Assembly (NCBI GenBank): GCA_041395325.1
Contig: JAWLAT010000004.1
Location: 62,001-126,000, forward strand
DNA length: 64,000 nt
Reading direction: 5' to 3'
From: JAWLAT01 sp041395325
Lineage (GTDB): Bacteria; Pseudomonadota; Gammaproteobacteria; Xanthomonadales; SZUA-5
Part shown: positions 43,243 through 52,249 of the stretch, piece after piece
Position numbering within the stretch: position 1 is the first letter of the stretch
How the letters are laid out: each line of letters opens with the position of its first letter
Program-made: the position numbers and the translations under genes
The notes under the pieces: model-generated
The model's input: only the letters and a program-made list of their open reading frames with translations
What the model was told of the DNA's origin: nothing
Database searches by the model: none

Positions 43243-43978
43243 TACGCCTGAACTCCTCTACTCTCCGCTCGAAAGCGAGCGCTACGGCATTGAAGTCTAC
43301 AGGTGCGAGCTAACGGGACCGATAGATTTCAGGCTGCGTCGTGAGATCGCTGACGCAAAATTCGCGCTGCTCATCTTGAGGGTTCCTGCCGGTGAAGCTG
43401 CCAACGTCCAGAAGCTGCTTGAAGACGTCTACGCTGTCTATCATGCAGACACCTTGGTCCACTACGTACGCCGGTTGGGCGTGCACAACGGCCCAACCCG
43501 TACTGAAGCCTCAAAGATCAGGCTCCTTGATGCTTCTGCCTCAGGTGAGTTGCACGCGCTTGCGCTGCAGATCTTCAGTTCCTATCGAAGTCATCATTCC
43601 GCTTGTTCGAGCCTCAGTCATACGGCCATAACCGAAGGCTATGCAGATTGGTCCGTACGGCTTCTGACCAATCGCTGTGCAAGAGTTCTGGGAGCTTTTG
43701 AGAACGGTCGAATGATCGGATTCATCGGATGGACGCAGAAAGAAAAATCCACATCCGCAGCAATTGAGCTGAACGGAGTTGCGCCTGCAAATCGCAATCG
43801 AGGTGTGTACAACTTGCTTTTATCGTCATGCCTGTCATCACTGGATCGTGATTCAATTAATGCTGTATCCATATCGACACAAGTCTGGAATGTCTCCGTC
43901 CAGCGCGTATGGCAGAAACAAGGTTTTCTTCTTAGTCGTGCGCAGGATACTTTGCATGTCGGGTCGCGTGACCAATGA
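43235..43978 (+). CDS. GNAT-family N-acetyltransferase (WecD-like role suggested)
   Basis: The ATG at 43235 gives 247 residues. The C-terminal half shows a GNAT core: VLGAFENGRMIGFIGWT, then the acetyl-CoA loop in VAPANRNRGVYNLLL, then VWQKQGFLLSRAQDT. The N-terminal half is a separate domain. It overlaps the GtrB-like gene by eight bases and the transporter by four. A WecE-like aminotransferase is downstream, so acetylation of a 4-amino-4,6-dideoxy sugar is a reasonable inference. Confidence 0.75.
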   Translation: MCDTPELLYSPLESERYGIEVYRCELTGPIDFRLRREIADAKFALLILRVPAGEAANVQKLLEDVYAVYHADTLVHYVRRLGVHNGPTRTEASKIRLLDASASGELHALALQIFSSYRSHHSACSSLSHTAITEGYADWSVRLLTNRCARVLGAFENGRMIGFIGWTQKEKSTSAAIELNGVAPANRNRGVYNLLLSSCLSSLDRDSINAVSISTQVWNVSVQRVWQKQGFLLSRAQDTLHVGSRDQ

Positions 43979-44352
43979 TGGTACGCTGGTTTCCGTGGAT
44001 CATGGTTGCGGGCACGGTACTCCTCACTGTCTACGGTCAGATCGTGTTGAAGTGGCAGGCCGGTCAGCCGTCGCCCTGGCGTGACCCACTCCTGACTGGA
44101 CTTCACCCGATGGTTCAACTGCTGTTGCGTCCTTGGGTAATATCTGCCTTCATAGCCGCCTTCGGTGCGTCTTTGTGCTGGATCCTCGCCTTGAAACAAC
44201 TCGATCTGAGCAAGGCCTATCCATTCATGGCTCTGAACTTTCTGCTTGTCTCCCTGCTTGCTGTACCCCTGTTCGGTGAGACTCTCACGTTCAACAAACT
44301 GACGGGCATGGGCGCGCTTGTTATTGGACTGATCCTGATCAGCCGTGGCTGA
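43975..44352 (+). CDS. Small four-helix SMR/EamA-type transporter (ArnE/F-like)
   Basis: The 125-residue protein has four hydrophobic helices: VAGTVLLTVYGQIVLKW, WVISAFIAAFGASLCWIL, ALNFLLVSLLAVPLF and MGALVIGLILIS. LKQLDLSKAYPFMAL between helices 2 and 3 is typical for SMR/EamA half-size transporters such as ArnE and ArnF, which flip undecaprenyl-linked sugars. Next to a GtrB-like transferase it probably takes the GtrA role. Confidence 0.82.
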   Translation: MMVRWFPWIMVAGTVLLTVYGQIVLKWQAGQPSPWRDPLLTGLHPMVQLLLRPWVISAFIAAFGASLCWILALKQLDLSKAYPFMALNFLLVSLLAVPLFGETLTFNKLTGMGALVIGLILISRG

Positions 44353-44820
44353 GTCATGGCAAATTCTAAAGCAAGCAATGGGTAGGTGGTCAGTCCCAGG
44401 AAAGCTTGGCGCCCTGAGTGGTGCATGCCTATTGTGCCCTTTGCAGCAACGCTCCTGTTCATGGTGATCATGCTTCCCTATGAACTGCGTATGAAGGGCG
44501 ACGACGTTGACTATTCTCCTTATCAAGCTGAGAGGATCCTGGAGGGTCAGGGAGCCGTCAATTGCCACCAAGTTCGGATAAACTTCTGTGACGTTTCTGA
44601 TGCGGGTAGCTATCAATGCACTGCACGCCTCGTTCAATAAATTTTTGGAATCGAGGCACAATCTGAGCTTCTATTTCAAATTTGTCCTTGCTATCAACCT
44701 TGCGCAATAACGTAGGGCAAGGAATCAATTTGGAGTCAATTCAGGTGACCGTGTTGGCGAGACGATCGTGCAAAGCGGGGATTCCATGTCAAAAGCTTCC
44801 GTCGAAATGACTACTTGACG
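44353..44820. other. 468-base gap with decayed coding-like stretches
   Basis: No intact gene was recognised. One frame at 44407-44578 has a membrane-like start (PFAATLLFMVIMLPYEL) followed by GDDVDYSPYQ. A second frame at about 44588-44710 continues with coding-like residues (SFNKFLESRHNLSF) to TAA. Together they may be a frameshifted remnant of a membrane glycosyltransferase. The last 110 bases before 44821 are AT-rich and hold no clear promoter. Confidence 0.35.
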
Positions 44821-45965
44821 ATGTCAAACTCTCTGGAGATCCCTTTCAATCGGCCCTACATGTCTGGTTCTGAACTGGAGATGATCGCTCAGGCGCACGA
44901 ACTTGGTCACCTTTCCGGGGATGGCAGCTTTACCCGCCGTTGTCACAGCTGGCTGGAGGATCAGACGGGTTGTAGCAAGGCGTTGCTGATCACCTGCACG
45001 GCAGCGCTGGAGTGGCGGCGCTGCTCCTGGACATCCGACCCGGCGACGAAGTGATCATGCCGTCCTACACCTTCGTGTCCACCGCGAATGCGTTTGTCTT
45101 GCGCGGAGCGGTGCCTGTTTTCATCGACATCCGTGCCGACACACTGAACCTGGATGAGGAGCTCATCGAGGCGGCGATTACCAGTCGCACTCGGGCGATC
45201 TGTGTGGTGCATTACGCCGGCGTAGCCTGCGAGATGGACTCAATCATGGCCATTGCGCAGCGCCATGGTCTGGCGGTGGTCGAGGACGCCGCCCAAGGCA
45301 TCCTGGCTAGATACAGGGGGCAGCCGCTGGGTTCGCTCGGTGATCTTGGCGCATACAGCTTCCATGAGACGAAGAACATCATTTGCGGTGAAGGCGGAGC
45401 TCTACTTTGCCGAGACAGCAAGTATGTTGAGCGCGCCGAAATACTTAGGGAAAAGGGAACTAATCGTAGCCTGTTTTTTCGCGGACAGGTCGACAAGTAT
45501 ACCTGGGTCGACATGGGATCTTCCTATCTACCGGGCGAGATTTCCGCAGCTTTCCTATGGGCGCAGATGCAGCAGGCAGAAGCCATTACCTCCCGGCGCC
45601 TTTCGATCTGGGAGATGTATCACCAGTGGGCAGTGCCGCATGAACGTGCAGGTCGATTGAATCGACCGGTCGTGCCGGCGCATTGCCAGCACAATGCGCA
45701 CATGTACTATCTTCTGCTTCCGTCACTGCAGACCAGGAGCATGTTCATTGCAGGGATGCGAAAGAAAGGAATTCATTCGGTATTTCATTATGTACCGTTG
45801 CATTCTTCGCCGGCAGGAATTCATTTTTCGAGATCGGTCGGGGCAAGACTCCCAGTCACCGAATCGGTTGCTGAGCGGTTGGTCCGCTTGCCTCTGTGGA
45901 TAGGGTTGGAAGATCAGTTGCCGCGAATTTTCGAAGCGGCTGACAATACGCTTTCTCGCATATAA
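44821..45965 (+). pseudogene. wecE: WecE/RffA-like sugar aminotransferase broken by one missing base
   Basis: WecE converts dTDP-4-oxo-6-deoxyglucose to the 4-amino-galactose form with PLP. The first frame (44821-45012) encodes IPFNRPYMSGSELEM, GDGSFTRRCHSWLE and CTAALE. The second frame (from 45013) continues AALLLDIRPGDEVIMPSYT to the end, with FHETKNIICGEGG carrying the PLP lysine and VDKYTWVDMGSSY. Adding one A after 45012 restores LEMAALL, as in E. coli WecE, and a frame of 381 residues (376 in E. coli). A GTG at 45012 could start a truncated 317-residue product. A sequencing error is possible. Confidence 0.85.
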
Positions 45966-46085
45966 CATGTCGCTTAGAGCCGCTCTCCCGAAGAGAAAAA
46001 ACATTTGTCGACACGGCATCTACCCCAATAATGCGATTACGCACGTAGAGCCGAACTCAGGCGCTTGGTCGTGTCATCTCAAAGG

Positions 46086-47705
46086 ATGAGGGCCATTTCC
46101 ATGATGGTCATTTCAAGAGCCTCTGTAGGCGTACTCCTTCTGCTGCTGGTGACCTGCCTGACGGCCGATTTCTCGATGCTGGATGGGCATGGATATTCGG
46201 GGGATGATTGGGGAAGGATTCGCCACCACTATCACGAAACCGAGCACTTGCACCGTTTCGGGCTACCCTATGAAATCGCATACGCGTTGAAGTATGCGAA
46301 GTATGATGGCAGGCCGCTATTGGCGTTATCGTTGCTGATTGAATGGCAACTTTACGAGTTTGGCGGCAGATATCTCTGGTCAGCGGTTTCGGCAATCATC
46401 CTTTCGTTCAACGCATTTCTGTTCTTCGTGCTCTGCCGCCAACAATTGCCGTCATCACTCGCCTTCGCTGCGGCGCTGCTGGCACTCCTATTCCCCGCTG
46501 ATACCGTGCATCAATGGTTGACGCTCGGCATAGGTCGTCTCTCCTATACGTGCGCACTGCTGGCTTGCATTGCGTATTGTCGTCACAAGAATTTCCTTGC
46601 AACTGGCCTGTTGCTAGCGGCGGCGCTCTGGTACGAACCGGCAGCCGTAATCTTCGGAGTGGCTCCATGGTTTTCATCGCGGGGTTCGTGGCTTGACACG
46701 CGGCGAGCAATGATCACTGGGGTTGTCGCGGTTGCGGTTTGGGCGGTCATTAGACTGGCCTTGCATGACCAGGGAAAAGTCACTGAGAGCTCTGCGAACT
46801 TTGGTTCCCTGGTCGGACTTGTGAGTTCACCTGAAGCTGCGGTTATGTATCTATTGAATTTCCCAAAAGCAGTGTTTTTGACCTTCGTGCATTGGCCGAT
46901 CGAGGCATTTGCCATTGTCGGGAACTGGGGGTTGTTCGTCTCGATTATGCTTGCGGTTGCAGTGGCAATGGCTGTGGCAGTTTTGCGCAACAAGAGCGTT
47001 GTAGCACCGGCGAACCTGGGAAGACCAGAGCGATTTCCAGGTGTGCCTTCGTTTGACGTTGAACCGAGTGGTGGGCCATGGGTTTACATTTCTGCGATAG
47101 GATGGGGTTTGTTGGCAATTGTGTTATGCGCGCTTCCGTCATTTATTCTTGGACCGACGGGTGACTGGGGGGCTGGGACGAGGGGTAACTATTTCCTGGG
47201 TTTTGGGTTCGGGATGGTTGTTGCCGGGCTTTGCATAATGATGATGCGAATGCACAAGCGTATTGGTGTCCAGATCTCGGGTGGCATTTGCATGGTTTTT
47301 ATTTCAATCTTTCTTTTCGCGCGGCTTGAAATGCAGAGCAGGTACGTTGAACAGATTGCTGAACAAGATCGGAAAATAGGAAATCTTCTGGAACGAATAG
47401 GGGAAATTCCGAGGGGCACGCTTGTCCTTCGTGTTCATGAGGCGGAGGGGTGTAGCGGGGCGTCGAGAAGAATGATCTTGGCGTGGAACTGCGTCAAGAA
47501 TTGGGAGTTTGAGGCCGTTCTGCAGGCATTCTATGGCGCGAGGGTGCTGGTAAAGGATAATTGGGGGCGTGATGGTGTATCCAGGCCCGTGCACGAGTCA
47601 GCGATTGCAGTCGACGGTGACGGGAAGGTGCATGTGCTATCGATTTCCTCAGGTTCGGTCAGGTATGCACCTACCGAAGCACTACTGGACGAGCTGGCGA
47701 GATAG
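46086..47705 (+). CDS. Polytopic membrane protein, candidate GT-C glycosyltransferase
   Basis: The 539-residue protein has about ten hydrophobic helices to residue 410 and a C-terminal soluble domain of about 120 residues. After the first helix comes GHGYSGDDWGRIR, where the acidic pair fits the first extracytoplasmic loop of GT-C transferases. Its place at the end of a GtrB/SMR/aminotransferase group suggests the GtrC-like role of moving a sugar from undecaprenyl phosphate to the glycan outside the membrane. Base composition is richer in A and T than the flanking genes. Starts at 46065 (TTG) and 46101 are possible. No family was recognised directly. Confidence 0.6.
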   Translation: MRAISMMVISRASVGVLLLLLVTCLTADFSMLDGHGYSGDDWGRIRHHYHETEHLHRFGLPYEIAYALKYAKYDGRPLLALSLLIEWQLYEFGGRYLWSAVSAIILSFNAFLFFVLCRQQLPSSLAFAAALLALLFPADTVHQWLTLGIGRLSYTCALLACIAYCRHKNFLATGLLLAAALWYEPAAVIFGVAPWFSSRGSWLDTRRAMITGVVAVAVWAVIRLALHDQGKVTESSANFGSLVGLVSSPEAAVMYLLNFPKAVFLTFVHWPIEAFAIVGNWGLFVSIMLAVAVAMAVAVLRNKSVVAPANLGRPERFPGVPSFDVEPSGGPWVYISAIGWGLLAIVLCALPSFILGPTGDWGAGTRGNYFLGFGFGMVVAGLCIMMMRMHKRIGVQISGGICMVFISIFLFARLEMQSRYVEQIAEQDRKIGNLLERIGEIPRGTLVLRVHEAEGCSGASRRMILAWNCVKNWEFEAVLQAFYGARVLVKDNWGRDGVSRPVHESAIAVDGDGKVHVLSISSGSVRYAPTEALLDELAR

Positions 47706-47891
47706 CGTGGTCGAAACCTGCAGTACCTGTCGTGGAGGAGATCGGCTCGTCTTGAACCATTCTGAGATTGCGTGTCTCGCTACTTCCCGGTGGTCTGACG
47801 GCAGTGCTGAAGTATGGACTGGCGCAATGGCGAGCGCGCTAGCCATTCCGGAATGCGGCCCTGCGGGCCCTGTTGCAGTTTCAGGGTCCTA

Positions 47892-48836
47892 ATGCCTGAT
47901 CGCGTCTCGATCATCATCCCCTGCTTCAATGCCGCAGCAACGGTTGTCGAAGCGGTGGAAAGCGCACTCGTGCAGTCGGTTGGCAATGTGGAGGTAATCG
48001 TCGTCGATGACGGCTCGACCGATGGCAGTTGTCAATTGCTGAATTCATATGCGGGGCGCGTTTTGCTGGAATCCGGGCCCAACCTGGGTGGCTGTGCTGC
48101 ACGAAACCGCGGGCTGGCGCTAGCGAGTGGGCGCTGGATTCAGTTTCTCGATGCTGACGACGTGCTGCATCCTACGAAGCTGGAGCGGCAGTTGGCTGTT
48201 TCGCGAGTCAATCCGGGCCGGATCGTGTATGCGGACCATGTTCTCATCGATGAAGAGGGACAGAAGCTGGGCGCGCGCTCGCTTCGCGCTGAGCATGATG
48301 ACGCGCTGATTTCGGTTCTGGAGCACCGGACGCTTCACACCTCCGGGCCGCTCTATCGGGCTGAAGATCTCCTGGCTGTCGGTGGATTCAGGGAGGGCTT
48401 GAATGCCTCGCAGGAGTTCGAGCTCAATTGCCGTTTGGCCCAGTATTGGTCAAAACGAGGTGTGCGCCTGCTGCATCTGGCGGAGCCGCTGTTCACCGTC
48501 AGGCGGCAGCGACAGAGTGTTTCCAGCGATACGGCCCGGACATTCGCCGCGCTAGCCGAGCCGATGGAGGAGTTCGTGCTCAGCCTGGACAACGAGAACG
48601 CCCTGTCGGCAGAACGGCGTGCTGTACTGGCTCGTTACCTGGCCAGTATCGGAAGACAGTGTCTGCGAGGTGGACAGGTGAAGGCAGGAGAGCGTCTGAT
48701 TGACCTGGGACTCCATACGGACGCTCGCTCGGCTGCGCTGGCATGGGGTGGTTGGTCGAGTGTGTTCAGGCGCTTGTTCGGCGTCCGGGCGACAGAAAAG
48801 CTGGCGCGTCTGAGAAGCGAGCTTCGCCTTGGCTGA
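47892..48836 (+). CDS. GT2-family glycosyltransferase
   Basis: The ATG at 47892 gives 314 residues with RVSIIIPCFNAAATVVEA, VIVVDDGSTDGS, CAARNRGLALASG and the metal site QFLDADDVLHP. The C-terminal 100 residues are helical and basic. Its N-terminus resembles the stump at 42010, so they may be old relatives. The 186 bases upstream hold no recognised gene or promoter. The next gene starts 18 bases later. Confidence 0.88.
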   Translation: MPDRVSIIIPCFNAAATVVEAVESALVQSVGNVEVIVVDDGSTDGSCQLLNSYAGRVLLESGPNLGGCAARNRGLALASGRWIQFLDADDVLHPTKLERQLAVSRVNPGRIVYADHVLIDEEGQKLGARSLRAEHDDALISVLEHRTLHTSGPLYRAEDLLAVGGFREGLNASQEFELNCRLAQYWSKRGVRLLHLAEPLFTVRRQRQSVSSDTARTFAALAEPMEEFVLSLDNENALSAERRAVLARYLASIGRQCLRGGQVKAGERLIDLGLHTDARSAALAWGGWSSVFRRLFGVRATEKLARLRSELRLG

Positions 48837-48854
48837 CGTCGAGTATCACTGACG

Positions 48855-50777
48855 ATGTGCGGCATCCTTGGCCTGGTGCAGCGCAGTCCTCTGGCGGCGC
48901 CCGAGCGCTTCGACACTGCACTGGATCTGCTGCGCCATCGAGGTCCGGATGGCCGCGGTGTCTGGTCCCGCTCTGGCGTCGATCCTTGCGTCCATTTCGG
49001 ACACCGGCGGCTCTCGATCGTCGATCTGAGTGCCGCGGGCCATCAGCCGATGCTGTCGCCTGACCGGCGTTATACGCTGGTGTTCAATGGCGAGATCTAC
49101 AACCATGTGGAATTGCGGCGCGAGCTATCGTGCAAGGGTCACGTTTTCCACTCCACTTCGGACACCGAAGTGCTGCTGTGCGCCTATGCGCAGTGGGGTG
49201 AGGACTGCCTAGAACGGCTCAACGGCATGTTTGCCTTCGCCATTTGGGACGAAGGCAGGCGGCGGTTGTTCGCGGCCAGGGATCGTTTTGGCGAAAAACC
49301 TTTCTACTACGTCTGGAACGAACACCTGCAGCGGTTTGCCTTCGCCAGCGAGATCAAGTCGCTGATCCGGCTGGGTGTTTGCGAACCTGAGATCGACGAT
49401 TCGGCACTGGCGGCTTATGTCGATTTCGAGGAGCTCGACGGTAGTGAATCGACGCTAATCGCCGGCGTACGGCGCCTGGCCGCTGCCAGCTCACTCCTGC
49501 TGGACTGGCCAAGCGGGGCCACGCCGAAAGTCAAAAGGTACTGGTCCCTGCCTGTAGAGCGGGTCGACATGGATCTGGCGACGGCTGCCCAACGTTACGC
49601 CGAACTCTTCGAGGACAGCGTGCGTATCCGCCTGCGTGCCGACGTGCCCGTGGGATCCAGCCTCTCGGGCGGACTGGATTCCACCGCAGTCGTCTGCCAG
49701 ATCCATCAGTTGGGTGCGGCGGCTGGACAGAACACCTTCTCCGCGCGCATGGACGAGGCCAGGCTGGATGAGGGTCGCTATATCGATCTTGTCCTGGCAC
49801 GAGTTGCGGTCGGTGCGCATTCGGTCACTCCGCAGGCTGAGGCCTTCCGCAAAGAGTTCGACCAGATGTGCTGGTTCATGGAAGAACCCTTCCCTGCGAC
49901 CAGCATGTATGCGCAGTTCAGGGTCATGGCGCTGGCAGCCGAGCATCAAACCACGGTGATTCTCGATGGCCAGGGCGCCGATGAGATGCTTGGTGGCTAT
50001 GGGCATTACGTTCGTCATCGCCAAGAGGACCTGCTGGTTCGCGGTCGCTTGAGTGAACTGCGGCTGGAGCGCCGTGCCTACGCGAACCTTCGTGGTGGCA
50101 CACAGCTGACCAGTCTGCGCCGGCTGGCTTTCGAGCTGTTGCCCGACGGAATAATGGAGCGGCTGCAGCGGCGTAACCAATCCAAACGCTTTGCGGACTG
50201 GTGGAATCCGTGCTGGCTGGGCTTACAGCCAGCGAAGGAGCCAGTGTCCCAGCATCGGCCGGGCCACAGCCGACTCGATGCGGCCTTGCGCTGGGACAGT
50301 ACGGAGGGTCCGTTGCAGGCGCTGCTGCGTTACGGCGATCGTAATTCGATGGCATGGTCGCGCGAGCTGCGCCAGCCCTTTCTCGACCATCGTCTTGCCG
50401 AGCTGGTGTTCTCCCTACCGGACCAGTTCAAGGTCGGCGCCGGCATGACCAAGCGGGTCCTGCGGGAGGCGATGCGCGACATCATTCCCGAGCAGATCGC
50501 CAATCGCCATGACAAGCTCGGATATCAGGCGCCCCTGGGCTCCTGGTTCAGTGGATCCTTGCGCGAGTGGGTCAGCGGTGGACTGGAGCAGGCCCGGGAC
50601 ATGCTGGATCAACGCATGGCGACGGATGTGATCGACCGATTCAGGGCCATCGACACGGTCGATGACTGGGCTGACGGTCGTGCGCTGGTGCGGATCCTTT
50701 CTCTGGTTTCAGGACTTCGGGCCTTGCAGCAGTGCAAGCCGGTATCACGGCAGGTGGAGATGGTCGATGTCGGCTGA
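48855..50777 (+). CDS. asnB: AsnB-like glutamine-dependent amidotransferase
   Basis: The enzyme class transfers ammonia from glutamine to a carboxylate activated by ATP. The 640-residue protein has the Cys2 nucleophile (MCGILGLV), RHRGPDGRG, and FNGEIYNH in the glutaminase domain. The synthetase domain has the PPi loop SGGLDSTAV at residues 271-279. In glycan clusters such enzymes often amidate uronic acids, and the UDP-uronate dehydrogenases in this locus make that attractive here. True asparagine synthesis cannot be excluded. It overlaps the next glycosyltransferase by 11 bases. Confidence 0.85.
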   Translation: MCGILGLVQRSPLAAPERFDTALDLLRHRGPDGRGVWSRSGVDPCVHFGHRRLSIVDLSAAGHQPMLSPDRRYTLVFNGEIYNHVELRRELSCKGHVFHSTSDTEVLLCAYAQWGEDCLERLNGMFAFAIWDEGRRRLFAARDRFGEKPFYYVWNEHLQRFAFASEIKSLIRLGVCEPEIDDSALAAYVDFEELDGSESTLIAGVRRLAAASSLLLDWPSGATPKVKRYWSLPVERVDMDLATAAQRYAELFEDSVRIRLRADVPVGSSLSGGLDSTAVVCQIHQLGAAAGQNTFSARMDEARLDEGRYIDLVLARVAVGAHSVTPQAEAFRKEFDQMCWFMEEPFPATSMYAQFRVMALAAEHQTTVILDGQGADEMLGGYGHYVRHRQEDLLVRGRLSELRLERRAYANLRGGTQLTSLRRLAFELLPDGIMERLQRRNQSKRFADWWNPCWLGLQPAKEPVSQHRPGHSRLDAALRWDSTEGPLQALLRYGDRNSMAWSRELRQPFLDHRLAELVFSLPDQFKVGAGMTKRVLREAMRDIIPEQIANRHDKLGYQAPLGSWFSGSLREWVSGGLEQARDMLDQRMATDVIDRFRAIDTVDDWADGRALVRILSLVSGLRALQQCKPVSRQVEMVDVG

Positions 50778-51990
50778 ACTGTCAACGCGGTCGCCCGAGC
50801 AGGTCATACACCTGACCTTGCGTGAAGGTCTATCGGCCATCTACCTGCCGCAGGTCATCCGCCCGATGAGTCACATGCGCTCCCGCGGCCACGACGTCTG
50901 TTTACTGGTGTTTTCGGCCGTGGGTGACTACCTAAGACCGCTGTTGCGCCGACGCTGGCAGGAGCAGCAGGCAAGGGCCGGAGCCGCAGGCCTGAAACTG
51001 ATCCGCTTGCCTTGTCCCCCGGCCCGTGCGCCGCGGCTGTGGTCGGAGGTTTCAGTGTTGCGCCGCTGGCTAACAAGGAACCGCACCCGTAACAGGCGAT
51101 CCCTGCACTGCCGAGGCCCGCTGGCGACCGATATTGCACTGAGCGCCTGCGCTGGCTTGAACGGCGTTGAGGTGGTCTTCGACTGCCGCGGCTTGATTGG
51201 CGCGGAGTATCTGTACGAACGCGGTCACCTTACACCCGACACGGCACCGGTCGAAATCCGAACGCAGGCAGCCCGGCTGGAAGCCATCGAGCGATCTTGC
51301 GCGCAGCGTTCCCAACGCGTCATCTGCGTATCTGAGGCGATGAAGCGGCACCTAATCGAATCCTGGCAAATCACCGAAGCCAAGATCTCGGTGGTGCCGT
51401 GCTGCACCGACACGGCCGAATTCGCTCGAGATCCGCAGCGTCGAATCCAAATGCGCCAGCACCTGGGCATCGACAACAAGTTCGTGCTGGTCTACAGCGG
51501 CAGCATGGCCGCCTGGCAAATGCCTCATGAAAGCGCAGTGCTGTTCAGGGAAGTGCAGCGCAGGCGGCCTGACGCCCATCTGCTAGTAATCTCTCGCCAG
51601 GCGGATGCTTTCAACACCATGCTGAAAGACATAGGTCTCAGAAATGGATCGTGGACCACTGTTGCCGCAAGTAATGATCAGGTCAGGGAATATCTGTGGG
51701 CGGGTGATGTTGCGCTGCTGATCCGTGAGCGATGTCTGGTCAATCGCGTCGCCTCCCCGGTCAAGTATGCCGAGTATCTAGCGGCCGGGCTGCCAGTGAT
51801 CATCAGCGAAGGGATTGGTGATCAATCGAGCGCCGCAATTGACCAGGGATTTGGAATCGGCCTGGATGATTTACCGAGCAGGCTGCAGTCCGAACGATGG
51901 GATTGCTTGAGTGAGCAAATCGACCGTTTGAACCGAGACGCGGCCAAGCACAACGCCGCGACCCGCCTGGACTGGCAGCGATACCACTAG
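50767..51990 (+). CDS. GT4-like glycosyltransferase
   Basis: The ATG at 50767 gives 407 residues. The N-terminal half has VIRPMSHMRSRGHDVCLL and FDCRGLIGAEYLYE. The C-terminal half has SQRVICVSEAMKRHLIE, KFVLVYSGSMAAWQMP and the donor-site region SPVKYAEYLAAGLPVIIS. The GT-B layout is clear. The start overlaps the end of asnB. After its TAG the same frame stays open for another 52 codons. Confidence 0.82.
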   Translation: MSAELSTRSPEQVIHLTLREGLSAIYLPQVIRPMSHMRSRGHDVCLLVFSAVGDYLRPLLRRRWQEQQARAGAAGLKLIRLPCPPARAPRLWSEVSVLRRWLTRNRTRNRRSLHCRGPLATDIALSACAGLNGVEVVFDCRGLIGAEYLYERGHLTPDTAPVEIRTQAARLEAIERSCAQRSQRVICVSEAMKRHLIESWQITEAKISVVPCCTDTAEFARDPQRRIQMRQHLGIDNKFVLVYSGSMAAWQMPHESAVLFREVQRRRPDAHLLVISRQADAFNTMLKDIGLRNGSWTTVAASNDQVREYLWAGDVALLIRERCLVNRVASPVKYAEYLAAGLPVIISEGIGDQSSAAIDQGFGIGLDDLPSRLQSERWDCLSEQIDRLNRDAAKHNAATRLDWQRYH

Positions 51991-52149
51991 GATCATGAAG
52001 CGTCCAACGCTGTTTACCTTGACCCGGAACGCTGGCGCGGTGTCTTGTGGTATCGCTGGTATAGCGGCCGAGCCGGCTATGAAGCGCTTTTCCAAAATGC
52101 GTTGCTGGCGCATGCACCCGGTTGGTCGATGTACGACCTGGATATCTGA
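51991..52149 (+). other. Coding-like frame downstream of the GT4 stop, likely gene remnant
   Basis: In the same frame as the preceding gene, 52 sense codons follow the TAG and read AVYLDPERWRGVLWYRWYSG, then EALFQNALLAHAPGW, before a TGA. The composition looks coding, with good codon usage. No start codon for it is evident and no family was recognised. The remaining 100 bases to 52249 hold nothing identified. Confidence 0.35.
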
Positions 52150-52249
52150 AGTGTGCGAACAACCTTGAAAACAGCGACATGATACCTGGATCACAGATTG
52201 CCACCAAAGCCAGTGAACCGATAGAAGACGCTGACAATGATCCTTTGGG

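Noticed and set aside
44386..44640. Plus-strand 84-codon frame as a real gene
   Set aside because: Only the first part looks like a membrane protein, and coding-like residues continue in another frame. It is treated as a likely remnant.
43639..44661. Minus-strand open frame of 340 codons
   Set aside because: It covers the GNAT and SMR-type genes, whose motifs and overlaps are clear on the plus strand.
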